Source: Candidatus Proteinoplasmatales archaeon SG8-5 (GTDB taxonomy: Archaea > Thermoplasmatota > Thermoplasmata > SG8-5). Taken from it: a stretch of 18,444 bases of DNA. The notes under the pieces were generated by a model. That model was not told the origin of the DNA, ran no database searches, and worked only from the letters and a program-made list of their open reading frames with translations. The stretch is from assembly GCA_001595885.1 (NCBI GenBank), contig LSSH01000050.1, positions 1-18,444 of the forward strand, read 5' to 3'. This document shows positions 1-5,725 of this stretch, piece by piece. The position numbers and the translations under genes are program-made. Numbering within the stretch: the first letter of the stretch is position 1; each line of letters opens with the position of its first letter.

Positions 1-975
1 ATAGATGCGATACGCCAGGCGATCGTCAAGGCGGTGAAGGTCCCCATCGGGACCGTGCCCATCTACCAGGCCGGGCTGGAGCTGGCCAGGAAGAGCTCCG
101 TGGTGGACATGACCGTCGACGACATATTCAAGGGCATAGAGAGGCACGCAATGGATGGCATAGACTTCATGACCGTGCACTGCGGCGTGACCAGGGAGGC
201 CGTCGAGCTCCTCAGGCGCACCGGCAGGGTGACCGACATCGTCAGCCGCGGCGGCGCTTTCCTGGCCGCCTGGATAGTCCACAACGACCAGGAGAACCCG
301 CTGTGGTCGGAATATGATTATTTGCTGGAACTAGCTCAGAAGCACGAGTTCACCCTGAGCCTCGGTGACGGCCTGCGGCCCGGCTGCACCGCGGACGCGA
401 CGGACGCCGCCCAGATCAAGGAGCTTCTCACGCTGGGCGAGTGCGTGAAGCGCGCCCGGGAGGCCGGCGTCCAGGCAATGGTCGAAGGCCCCGGTCACGT
501 CCCGTTGCACCAGATCGAGGCCAACGTACGCCTGGAGAAGAGCGTGTGCGACGGCGCGCCGTTCTACGTCCTGGGACCGCTGGTCACCGACATCGCACCG
601 GGATACGACCACATCACCGGCGCAATCGGCGGCGCCCTCGCGGCCTGGCACGGGGCGGACTTCCTCTGCGATGTCAGCCCATCGGAGCACCTCTGTCTGC
701 CCACGAAGGAGGACATCAAGGTCGGCACCATCGCCAGCAGGATTGCCGCCCACGCGGCCGACATGACGCGCGGCATAGACACCCACCTTGACCTGGAGAT
801 AAGCAGGGCCAGGAAGGAGCTCGACTGGGAGAAGATGTTCGCCAACTGCATGGACCCGCAACTTGCACGGTCGAGGAAGACGGGCAGGGACACCGGCACC
901 GAGGACGTGTGCTCGATGTGCGGGGAATACTGCGCCATCAAGATAATCAAGGAATATTTGGAGAAATCAAGTTAA
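1..975 (+). CDS. thiC: Phosphomethylpyrimidine synthase ThiC, 5'-truncated
   Basis: ThiC is a radical SAM enzyme that rearranges aminoimidazole ribotide into HMP-phosphate, the pyrimidine half of thiamine, in the cytoplasm. The frame is open from base 1, so the N-terminal part lies outside the window; 324 residues are visible. The family signatures are all present: VPIGTVPIYQA, EGPGHVPLHQIEANV, a stretch starting GPLVTDIAPGYDHITGAIGG, a DVSPSEHLCLP segment (CYVTPAEHL in many homologs), and RIAAHAADMTRG. Near the C-terminus is the cluster-binding motif CSMCGEYC, spaced CX2CX3C rather than the CX2CX4C of E. coli ThiC. I believe short archaeal-type ThiCs also show CX3C, but cannot verify that here. 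The gene ends 36 bp before tRNA-Leu. A thiF-thiS pair lies 2.8 kb downstream but is not in the same operon. Confidence 0.97.
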   Translation: MDAIRQAIVKAVKVPIGTVPIYQAGLELARKSSVVDMTVDDIFKGIERHAMDGIDFMTVHCGVTREAVELLRRTGRVTDIVSRGGAFLAAWIVHNDQENPLWSEYDYLLELAQKHEFTLSLGDGLRPGCTADATDAAQIKELLTLGECVKRAREAGVQAMVEGPGHVPLHQIEANVRLEKSVCDGAPFYVLGPLVTDIAPGYDHITGAIGGALAAWHGADFLCDVSPSEHLCLPTKEDIKVGTIASRIAAHAADMTRGIDTHLDLEISRARKELDWEKMFANCMDPQLARSRKTGRDTGTEDVCSMCGEYCAIKIIKEYLEKSS

Positions 976-977
976 GA

Positions 978-984
978 TTATATA
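978..984 (+). promoter_or_regulatory. TATA-like box for tRNA-Leu
   Basis: The AT-rich heptamer TTATATA is centred about 31 nt upstream of the mature tRNA 5' end and lies just after the thiC stop codon. This is the distance expected for an archaeal box A that initiates at or a few bases before a tRNA. Confidence 0.6.
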
Positions 985-1011
985 GAAATAGTAAATACTG
1001 GGATTTCACGC

Positions 1012-1191
1012 GCGGGGATAGCCAAGCCTGGTCAAATCCGTATGTTCCGCTGGTCAACGGCGCAAGGAGCAGCCATACCTGGCTGCGACTAAGCCATAAG
1101 TCGGCTAAAAGCGGCAACACGTTGAGACTCACGGCGCAAGGTTGAGGGCCTTGTCCTTAGTGGTCCGCGAGTTCGAATCTCGTTCCCCGCA
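1012..1191 (+). tRNA. tRNA-Leu(GAG) with ~96-nt insert in the D-loop
   Basis: The acceptor stem is 1012-1018 (GCGGGGA) with 1184-1190 (TCCCCGC), fully paired, with discriminator A1191. The D-stem is GCC 1021-1023 with GGC 1133-1135. The anticodon stem is CAAGG 1137-1141 with CCTTG 1149-1153, and the loop TTGAGGG gives anticodon GAG at 1144-1146. A 13-nt variable region (1154-1166) fits a leucine type II tRNA. The T-arm is GCGAG/TTCGAAT/CTCGT at 1167-1183. Between G18G19 and the D-stem 3' strand lie about 96 extra bases (roughly 1036-1131, boundaries ambiguous by a base or two). Removing them leaves an ordinary tRNA-Leu of about 84 nt. No CCA is encoded. The insert could be a non-canonical tRNA intron, but no strict bulge-helix-bulge register was found by eye, so an inactive or mis-assembled gene is possible. 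Confidence 0.8.
1036..1131 (+). other. D-loop insert (possible intron) with tRNA-derived repeats
   Basis: This segment interrupts tRNA-Leu. It contains CTGGTCAACGGCGCAAGG at 1050-1067, which matches the uninterrupted tRNA across the insertion point: CTGGTCAA equals 1028-1035 and CGGCGCAAGG equals 1132-1141. It can fold as a branched structure: TCAACG 1054-1059 with CGTTGA 1120-1125, hairpin GCAGCC 1069-1074 with GGCTGC 1081-1086, and hairpin AGCC 1092-1095 with GGCT 1103-1106. No box C (RUGAUGA) was seen, so it does not look like a C/D guide RNA. Confidence 0.5.
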
Positions 1192-1256
1192 CTCTTAAAT
1201 TTTGATCTCCCCGGCCTGACAGCCAGGGTTTCGAATCTTATCCGATATTCCCATCA

Positions 1257-1287
1257 CTAGCGCCAGATCAAAGAAATCTGGCGTTAG
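1257..1287. repeat. 12-bp hairpin between tRNA-Leu and the nikR 3' end
   Basis: Arms 1257-1268 and 1276-1287 form 12 pairs with a single G-T wobble and a 7-nt loop (CAAAGAA). It lies in the 150-bp gap between tRNA-Leu and the nikR stop codon, so it could end nikR transcripts or the tRNA precursor. Neither side carries a T-run, so its role is open. Nothing else is evident in the gap. Confidence 0.45.
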
Positions 1288-1341
1288 AACCCCGCCCTTA
1301 CAGGCTGGGCATGATTGGCTGAGCGGTGCATTGTGAACTGA

Positions 1342-1749
1342 TTACTTCCCCGCCGTCCTCGCCAGCTGCGCGTGCTTCACTCCTTTAGTGGCCTTTACCG
1401 AGTCGGCCAGGGCCAGAACGTCCTTCGGCCTGCCCTGGACCACGATGACCTCCAGGCACATGTGCTCGTCCAGGTGCACGTGCGTCGTGCTGTGAACGCT
1501 GTGGTGGTGCCTGTGCTGTATCTTGGTGAGCTTGTCCACTACCTGATGCGCGTCGTGGTCGTAGACCACCGTTATGGTTCCGACCACTGTTCCCGTGCCC
1601 TTCGCCCATTCCTCGGTCGCCAGCGCGTCCCTGATGAGGTCCCTGATGGCCTCCGAGCGGTTCGTGTACCTGTGCGTTCCGATGTACGCGTCGAACTCCT
1701 TCAGCAGCTCCGGGTCCAGCGAAACCCCCATTCTCGTAACCTTTTCCAT
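1342..1749 (-). CDS. nikR: Nickel-responsive transcriptional regulator NikR
   Basis: NikR is a ribbon-helix-helix repressor that binds Ni(II) through a C-terminal ACT-like domain and shuts down nickel uptake genes. Residues 5-45 are the RHH DNA-binding domain (MGVSLDPELLKEFD, then YTNRSEAIRDLIRDAL). The four high-affinity nickel ligands of E. coli NikR (H76, H87, H89, C95) align with H79, H90, H92 and C98 in QHRHHH and HVHLDEHMC, with spacing conserved. At 135 residues it matches the family length. The start at 1749 is chosen because GGAGGG (minus strand, 1755-1760) lies 5 nt before it; an upstream in-frame ATG at 1779 would add ten residues without such a site. It is divergent from the radical SAM/FmdE pair, and the upstream gap carries repeated GTGTYAC elements that could mediate autoregulation. 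Confidence 0.95.
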   Translation of the reverse strand: MEKVTRMGVSLDPELLKEFDAYIGTHRYTNRSEAIRDLIRDALATEEWAKGTGTVVGTITVVYDHDAHQVVDKLTKIQHRHHHSVHSTTHVHLDEHMCLEVIVVQGRPKDVLALADSVKATKGVKHAQLARTAGK

Positions 1750-1760
1750 GGTTTCCCTCC

Positions 1761-1808
1761 GTGTCACTGGCATGTTCATTCGTGTTACGAATATAAAGTT
1801 TGTGTTAC
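1761..1808. promoter_or_regulatory. Candidate NikR operator: three spaced GTGTYAC repeats
   Basis: GTGTCAC at 1761-1767, GTGTTAC at 1782-1788 and GTGTTAC at 1802-1808 have gaps of 14 and 13 nt, about two helical turns each. From memory, a NikR consensus predicted for deltaproteobacteria and some archaea is GTGTTAC-N13/14-GTAACAC, so half-site and spacing agree; here, however, the copies are direct rather than inverted. The middle copy also sits in a short palindrome, TTCGTgttACGAA (1778-1790). The repeats flank a TATA-like box. That NikR binds here is inference. Confidence 0.55.
1790..1797 (-). promoter_or_regulatory. TATA-like box for nikR
   Basis: The minus strand reads TTTATATT, close to archaeal box A. 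A start about 25 nt downstream would lie near 1768, giving a short leader before the nikR ATG at 1749. GTGTYAC copies lie on both sides, so a bound regulator would cover both the box and the start site. On the plus strand the same AT-rich patch (ATATAAAG) could serve the divergent radical SAM gene. Confidence 0.5.
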
Positions 1809-1875
1809 CAAAAGGCTTTTACCCGTCCCGGGATTACGGTGGCACGAAATCGGGAAAATTATTACGCGTGATACG

Positions 1876-3102
1876 ATGATGCGGAAGATGGCCAAGAAGA
1901 TGCTGACCAAGAACTTCGGCAGGATACGGTTCAACTACACCGAGCTCGACCCCTCTGCCTACGAGAGTCGCGTCTTCGGAATCTACCTCCACGTGCCCTT
2001 CTGCACCAAGTTATGCAGCTTCTGCCCTTTCTACAAGGTCCTGCTGGACAACAGCCAGAAGGAGAGATATCTCGCTGCCATCAGGAAGGAGTTCGGGATG
2101 CGGAATCTCGGGGGAAAGGCCAACTGGCTCTACATGGGCGGCGGCACACCCAACCTGCTCAGCGGCGACGAGATATCGGAACTCCTGGGCCGCATCAGGG
2201 AAACGGTCGACCTCGCCGACGCCGGCATGGAGGGCGTCCCGGACCTCTTCACCCCGGAGTACATCGATGCGATCGCGAAGGCCGGCATCAACAAGATCAG
2301 CGTCGGCGTCGAGAGCATGACCAGCAAGACCCTCGAATCGGTCAACAGGGCGGAGAACCGGAAGGACAGGCTCCGCGGGATAGTCAGGGCCGCGGCGGAG
2401 CACGGCATCAACGTGAACTTCGACCTGATGATAGGCCTGCCCGGGCAGAGCACCGAGGCCTTTCTTGCAGATATCGGAACGGTGGCGGAGATAGGCCCAG
2501 GCCAGATAACCACATACCCGTTCATGCAGATATCGGGCGTTAAGGCCGTGCCCAGCATGGATACCGAGCAGATGTTCGAGGCCATCGAGGGCGCTGGCGA
2601 CGTCCTGTCCGGGTCCGGGTATTATCGCGACAGCATCTGGATATTCTCGAACAACGGCGGCAAGGTATACGATTCATCGCAGGACGAGCTGGTGGGCGAT
2701 TACCTGGGCTTCGGCCCGGGCGCATTCAGCACCATCGGAAGGGCCCAGATAGTCAACCCGGGGGTAGAGGCCTACCTTGAGGCCATCGAGAACGACCGAT
2801 GGTTCGGCTTCAGGGCGGAGGTGGACGAGGACGCCGCTCACTGGCGCAAGTTCGCCAGGGAGCTTTACAAGTTGGATTTCGACCAGGGGTCGGTTGACGA
2901 GCTGCCAGGCAAGATAAGGAAGATCATGTCGTTACTCCGCGCGGCAGGCCACGTGGACAGGTCGGGCGTGACGCCGAAGGGAAGGCTTTTTGTACACGAC
3001 ATAACTAAGACGGTGGTCGAGACCCTGCCCTTCCCGCTCAGCAACCCTTCGGTGGTCGAGAACTGGGACGACTACGAGAGGGCGAAGGCCTCCGCCAAGT
3101 GA
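1876..3102 (+). CDS. HemN/HemW-like radical SAM protein
   Basis: This is a radical SAM protein of the oxygen-independent coproporphyrinogen oxidase family (HemN, HemW, HutW/ChuW), 408 residues. The 4Fe-4S motif is CTKLCSFC (C43, C47, C50), followed by GGGTPN (88-93), SVGVES, a stretch resembling NFDLMIGLPGQS, and YLGFGPGAFS. The extra Cys that follows the cluster motif in true HemN is replaced (CPF). The HNxxYW haem-binding motif of HemW, expected just before DYLGFGPG, is also missing, so neither activity can be assigned; anaerobic haem/tetrapyrrole chemistry like HutW/ChuW is one option. The start is ATG 1876 or 1879, after GTGAT at 1868-1872. The longer open frame upstream is antisense to nikR. 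It is divergent from nikR and directly followed by the FmdE-family gene, so the two probably share a transcript. Confidence 0.85.
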   Translation: MMRKMAKKMLTKNFGRIRFNYTELDPSAYESRVFGIYLHVPFCTKLCSFCPFYKVLLDNSQKERYLAAIRKEFGMRNLGGKANWLYMGGGTPNLLSGDEISELLGRIRETVDLADAGMEGVPDLFTPEYIDAIAKAGINKISVGVESMTSKTLESVNRAENRKDRLRGIVRAAAEHGINVNFDLMIGLPGQSTEAFLADIGTVAEIGPGQITTYPFMQISGVKAVPSMDTEQMFEAIEGAGDVLSGSGYYRDSIWIFSNNGGKVYDSSQDELVGDYLGFGPGAFSTIGRAQIVNPGVEAYLEAIENDRWFGFRAEVDEDAAHWRKFARELYKLDFDQGSVDELPGKIRKIMSLLRAAGHVDRSGVTPKGRLFVHDITKTVVETLPFPLSNPSVVENWDDYERAKASAK

Positions 3103-3107
3103 TTAAA

Positions 3108-3521
3108 ATGGATGATGTTCTCAAACGCATCAGGGAATTCCACGGCCACCTCGGTCCCTTCGCAGCCCTGGGCTTTCGCATGGGCCGGATCGCCAACTCC
3201 AAGTTGGGGGAGAAACCGTTCTGCAAGAGCGCGAGGGCGTTGACCGGAACGACTCGTCCCATGTCCTGCCTGATTGACGGTGTCCAGTTGTCCTCGGGAT
3301 GCACACTTGGCAAGGGCAACATCGAGGTGGAGGAAGCGGGTGCCGCCCAGGTCATTTTCACGGACAACGACGGAAGATACCTGATGATAAGTGTGAAGCA
3401 GAGTGTTCTCGACAGGATAAGGACCGAGTGCACGAAGGAGAACGAGGAGGCTCTGGCCGCGGAGCTATTCTATCTCAATGACGAAGAACTTTTCGACATC
3501 GATGAGAGCTCTGCTAATTAA
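3108..3521 (+). CDS. FmdE-family protein
   Basis: This is a 137-residue protein of the FmdE family, named for a protein encoded with molybdenum formylmethanofuran dehydrogenase in methanogens; the biochemical role of stand-alone members is unclear. The core is clear: FHGHLGPF (H12, H14), ALGFRMG, then PMSCLIDGVQ (C54) and SSGCTLGKGNIEV (C65), which form the family's likely metal-binding His/Cys pocket. The zinc ribbon found at the C-terminus of longer members is absent. ATG 3108 is preferred because GTGAT at 3099-3103 makes a Shine-Dalgarno site 4 nt before it. A GTG at 3099 that overlaps the upstream TGA is possible and would add three residues. It sits in an apparent two-gene operon with the radical SAM gene facing nikR, so a metal-linked job is plausible but unproven. 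Confidence 0.9.
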   Translation: MDDVLKRIREFHGHLGPFAALGFRMGRIANSKLGEKPFCKSARALTGTTRPMSCLIDGVQLSSGCTLGKGNIEVEEAGAAQVIFTDNDGRYLMISVKQSVLDRIRTECTKENEEALAAELFYLNDEELFDIDESSAN

Positions 3522-3574
3522 ATGATTGTATTAATATAATAAAAACAATATTATTCTATGGGAACCGATCCACC
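3522..3574. terminator. AT-rich convergent intergenic gap, likely bidirectional terminator
   Basis: These 53 bp separate the convergent FmdE-family and rubredoxin genes and are strongly AT-rich. ATTGT 3525-3529 can pair with ACAAT 3545-3549. The minus strand carries a T5 run at 3541-3545, suited to ending rubredoxin transcripts. The plus strand has weaker T-rich patches. Confidence 0.4.
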
Positions 3575-3736
3575 TCATTCCTCGAACGGCTGGAACCACT
3601 TCTTCATCGCCCCGCACATCGGGCACCTGAAATCATCGGGAACGTCCTGCCACGAAGTTCCCGGGTCAATGCCCCCGCCGGGAAATCCCTCTTCCTCGTC
3701 GTAAACCCAACCGCAGATGCTGCACTTTAGCCTCAT
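3575..3736 (-). CDS. Rubredoxin
   Basis: Rubredoxin is a small cytoplasmic one-iron electron carrier, often a donor in oxygen or peroxide detoxification in anaerobes. The 53-residue product has the two Cys knuckles CSICGWVYDEEEG (C5, C8) and CPMCGAMKKWF (C38, C41), plus the core GIDPGTSWQDVPDDF. These are full-length hallmarks with nothing missing. No Shine-Dalgarno site sits close to the ATG. A TATA-like box (minus, 3760-3767) lies about 27 nt upstream of it, so the mRNA is probably leaderless. It is divergent from thiF with only 39 bp between starts, and convergent with the FmdE-family gene. An anaerobic or microaerobic lifestyle is suggested. Confidence 0.96.
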   Translation of the reverse strand: MRLKCSICGWVYDEEEGFPGGGIDPGTSWQDVPDDFRCPMCGAMKKWFQPFEE

Positions 3737-3759
3737 CGGATATCATATAGACCGTCACC

Positions 3760-3767
3760 ATATATTT
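3760..3767 (-). promoter_or_regulatory. TATA-like box for rubredoxin
   Basis: The minus strand reads AAATATAT, about 27 nt upstream of the rubredoxin ATG, which predicts initiation at or next to the start codon (leaderless). It overlaps the divergent thiF promoter region; a second AT patch at 3739-3750 could serve thiF, whose ATG at 3776 would then also be nearly leaderless. Confidence 0.5.
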
Positions 3768-3775
3768 CCTTTTTG

Positions 3776-4402
3776 ATGGGAAAAAGTCTAATACCTTCGA
3801 ATCGTGCAGGTTATGAGAATATGGTGCGTGAAAGATTGGCACGGTCATCCGTGGGCATCGCGGGCCTGGGCGGCCTGGGCTCTAACGCAGCCATGGCCCT
3901 GGCCAGGGCAGGAATAGGGCGCCTGGTCCTCGTGGACTTCGACGTTGTCGAGCAGAAGAACCTCGACCGCCAGGCATTCGGCCTTGGACAGGTCGGCTCG
4001 AAGAAGACCACGGCGATGGCGGAAAACATTGCCGCGGTCGATCCCGACATCAAGGTCGAGCTGCACGACCTCAGGCTCGAAGGCGGGAGAATGGAGGTGC
4101 CTTTCACAGATGTCGACGTGGTGGTAGAGGCCCTGGACAGCGCGGAGACCAAGGCCGTATTCATCGAAGAGATCTTGTTGAAGTTACCAAAGAAACCCAT
4201 CGTCGCAGCCTCCGGAGTAGCAGGTTATGGGAAATCGGAAGGCATCAGATTGAGACGCACTGGAAACCTATATCTCGTTCACGATGATGACGCTCCTTCG
4301 AGCGACGACGCGGTGCTGCTGGCCCCGCGGGTGGGGCTCTTCGCCCACATGCAGGCCAACACCGTTCTCGAGATCCTTTTGGAGGGCTCGGATGGGGATT
4401 AA
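3776..4402 (+). CDS. thiF: ThiF-family sulfur carrier adenylyltransferase
   Basis: This is an E1-like enzyme that adenylates the C-terminal glycine of a ThiS/MoaD-type sulfur carrier. The 208-residue product has the nucleotide-binding loop GLGGLGS (30-36), the VDFDVVE segment with its conserved acid (54-59), NLDRQ (62-66) and SKKT (75-78), all typical. It is a short form: there is no rhodanese domain, no CXXC zinc pair, and no cysteine at all, so it cannot form a persulfide or thioester link itself. It overlaps the ThiS-like gene by 11 bp, making a clear enzyme-substrate pair. Thiamine-thiazole synthesis is one role. Archaea often make the thiazole with Thi4, so tRNA thiolation, tungsten/molybdenum cofactor or protein modification are alternatives. 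The start could instead be the ATG at residue 16. Confidence 0.88.
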   Translation: MGKSLIPSNRAGYENMVRERLARSSVGIAGLGGLGSNAAMALARAGIGRLVLVDFDVVEQKNLDRQAFGLGQVGSKKTTAMAENIAAVDPDIKVELHDLRLEGGRMEVPFTDVDVVVEALDSAETKAVFIEEILLKLPKKPIVAASGVAGYGKSEGIRLRRTGNLYLVHDDDAPSSDDAVLLAPRVGLFAHMQANTVLEILLEGSDGD

Positions 4403-4592
4403 GGTGAACACCAAGCCGGTGGATTGGGTCGAGGGCGAGACCGTAACCCAGCTTCTCAGCCGCATGACCTACACCTTCCCGCTGGTCGTCGTCAAGATAG
4501 ACGGCGAGGTGATACCGAAATCCGAGTACCCCAATACCTACATCCCAGATGATTCCGAGGTCGAGGTCATACACCTCATCAGCGGCGGATGA
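4392..4592 (+). CDS. thiS: ThiS/MoaD-like sulfur carrier protein
   Basis: This is a ubiquitin-fold sulfur carrier of 66 residues, ending in the essential Gly-Gly (HLISGG) that is adenylated by ThiF and then thiocarboxylated. The acidic, beta-rich sequence (VVVKIDGEVIP, then SEVEVIHLISGG) follows the ThiS/MoaD pattern. The start at 4392 lies inside the thiF 3' end and is supported by GGAGGG at 4381-4386 with 5-nt spacing, a layout typical of translational coupling. The sequence does not tell whether it serves thiamine, cofactor or tRNA sulfur transfer. Confidence 0.92.
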   Translation: MGIKVNTKPVDWVEGETVTQLLSRMTYTFPLVVVKIDGEVIPKSEYPNTYIPDDSEVEVIHLISGG

Positions 4593-4675
4593 ATGCCGGC
4601 CGTTAGTATTTGGTCGGACTTCTTCACAAACCTCAGTTCCTCAAACCAGGCTTCATACCTGATTTAACAAGGGGC

Positions 4676-5371
4676 ATGCGAGAGTTTATCAGACATGATT
4701 CACTATACTTACCTGTGGCTGAGATATCTGATAACCTGAAGTGGTACGAGTCCAGGCTCTACACCAGGAATCTTGTCCCCGGCGTGGCCGTTTATTGGGA
4801 GATCCTCAGGAGGTTCGGGGGCATCGAGTACCGCCTCTGGGACCCAAAGCGGAGCAAGCTCGCCGCATTCCTGTACAACAAGGGCAACACGTTCCCATTC
4901 GACACGATGACAACCGTCCTCTACCTGGGAGCGGCCTCGGGGACAACGGTCAGCCACATATCGGACATCGTCACAGGCGGCCGGGTTTTCGCGGTGGAGG
5001 TTGCCAAGAACCCCTTCAAGGACCTTCTCTCGGTAGCCGAGGGCAGGGGCAACATCGTGCCCATCCTGGAGGATGCCAACCACCCGGAGAAGTACGAGCG
5101 GCTGGTCAGGGAGGTGGACGTCATGTACCAGGACATCGCGCAGCGCAATCAAACGGAGATATTCATCAAGAACTCGAGGCTCCTAAAGCCGGGCGGCTAC
5201 GGATTCCTCATGCTCAAGGCCAGGTGCGTGGACGTGTCCGCGCCTCCGAGCAAGATATACAAGCAATGCGTCTGGGAACTGAAGAAGGCCGGTCTCAGGT
5301 TCATCGAGATAACGCTTCTGGGCCCCTACGAGAAGGACCACGCGGCCATCGTCGTCGGCAAGGAGGCCTGA
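4676..5371 (+). CDS. flpA: Fibrillarin-like rRNA/tRNA 2'-O-methyltransferase FlpA
   Basis: This is the catalytic subunit of archaeal C/D box sRNPs, which methylates 2'-hydroxyls of rRNA and tRNA using SAM; partners are Nop5 and L7Ae, neither in this window. The fold is clear: LYTRNLVPG at the N-domain end, YRLWDPKRSKLAA, the SAM loop YLGAASGTTVSHISDIV, FAVEVAKN, VPILEDANHPEKY, DVMYQDIAQ, LKPGGYG and a final GPYEKDHAAIVV. The start is uncertain. ATG 4676 gives 231 residues, close to normal length. A TTG at 4610 would add 22 residues and lies 18 bp after thiS. A GTG at 4715 with a TTTATC patch 27 nt upstream could be leaderless. The first 60 bp of coding are more AT-rich than the rest, consistent with a promoter-proximal segment. 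Confidence 0.94.
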   Translation: MREFIRHDSLYLPVAEISDNLKWYESRLYTRNLVPGVAVYWEILRRFGGIEYRLWDPKRSKLAAFLYNKGNTFPFDTMTTVLYLGAASGTTVSHISDIVTGGRVFAVEVAKNPFKDLLSVAEGRGNIVPILEDANHPEKYERLVREVDVMYQDIAQRNQTEIFIKNSRLLKPGGYGFLMLKARCVDVSAPPSKIYKQCVWELKKAGLRFIEITLLGPYEKDHAAIVVGKEA

Positions 5372-5425
5372 GCCGAATGCCGTTGAAGGGACAGTTGTTG
5401 TCAGACCACTCCAGGGAGGCTTGAA

Positions 5426-5602
5426 GTGAGGCTCGGCATAGCCCTCTTCATCGCCGGCGCCGCGATAATGGTCATCGGCCTGTTCGTGAACTTCGCCGGA
5501 TACTTCCTGTATTCCTGGGGGTTCTTCCTCGGCGGTCTGGCCCTCCTGCTATTGGCCCGGTATCTCATGCCCGAGCGGCCGAGAGGGCCGCCCGTACCGT
5601 GA
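5426..5602 (+). CDS. Small two-helix membrane protein
   Basis: This is a 58-residue protein that I do not recognise. It has two hydrophobic helices, roughly residues 4-23 (around IALFIAGAAIMVIGLF) and 26-48 (around YFLYSWGFFLGGLALLLLAR), then a short Pro/Arg-rich tail. A strong GGGAGG (5414-5419) with 6-nt spacing supports the GTG start. It follows flpA by 54 bp on the same strand and may be co-transcribed. The amphipathic codon pattern and the ribosome site make it convincing as a gene. Confidence 0.7.
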   Translation: MRLGIALFIAGAAIMVIGLFVNFAGYFLYSWGFFLGGLALLLLARYLMPERPRGPPVP

Positions 5603-5610
5603 TGGGATTT
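5575..5610 (+). terminator. GC hairpin followed by T4
   Basis: GCGGCC 5575-5580 pairs with GGCCGC 5586-5591 around a 5-nt loop. TTTT follows at 5607-5610. It overlaps the end of the small membrane protein gene and could end the flpA transcript; archaeal termination depends more on the T-run than on the stem. Confidence 0.35.
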
Positions 5611-5645
5611 TCTGGATGCTCACATAGATACGTAAGCACAACTTT

Positions 5646-5705
5646 CTCTGAAATCCAAACAAGTCTCAAACAAAAACCGAGCAAAAACATATTACTCTGA
5701 AATCC
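5646..5705 (+). repeat. 11-bp direct repeat bracketing the NAC promoter region
   Basis: CTCTGAAATCC occurs at 5646-5656 and 5695-5705, 49 bp apart start to start. Between them lies an AT-rich run ending in the TATA-like AACATATTA (5686-5694), about 35 nt before the NAC start. It may be a regulator site or chance. Confidence 0.4.
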
Positions 5706-5725
5706 GATTCGGCAGTGGTGAGGCC

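Noticed and set aside
1012..1191. Canonical 37/38 intron or mobile-element integration in tRNA-Leu
   Set aside because: The anticodon loop is continuous, and the insert is too short for an element and has no integrase. No strict bulge-helix-bulge fits the D-loop boundaries.
1372..1875. Upstream open frame in phase with the radical SAM gene
   Set aside because: It is the antisense reading of nikR. A ribosome site and radical SAM homology begin only at about 1876.
4593..4670. Short ORF from the ATG after thiS
   Set aside because: It has about 25 codons, overlaps the possible flpA N-terminus in another frame, and has no homology.
5377..5424. 15-codon ORF (MPLKGQLLSDHSREA) just before the small membrane protein
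   Set aside because: Its ribosome-site spacing is long and there is no supporting feature. It could be a leader peptide, but cannot be supported.
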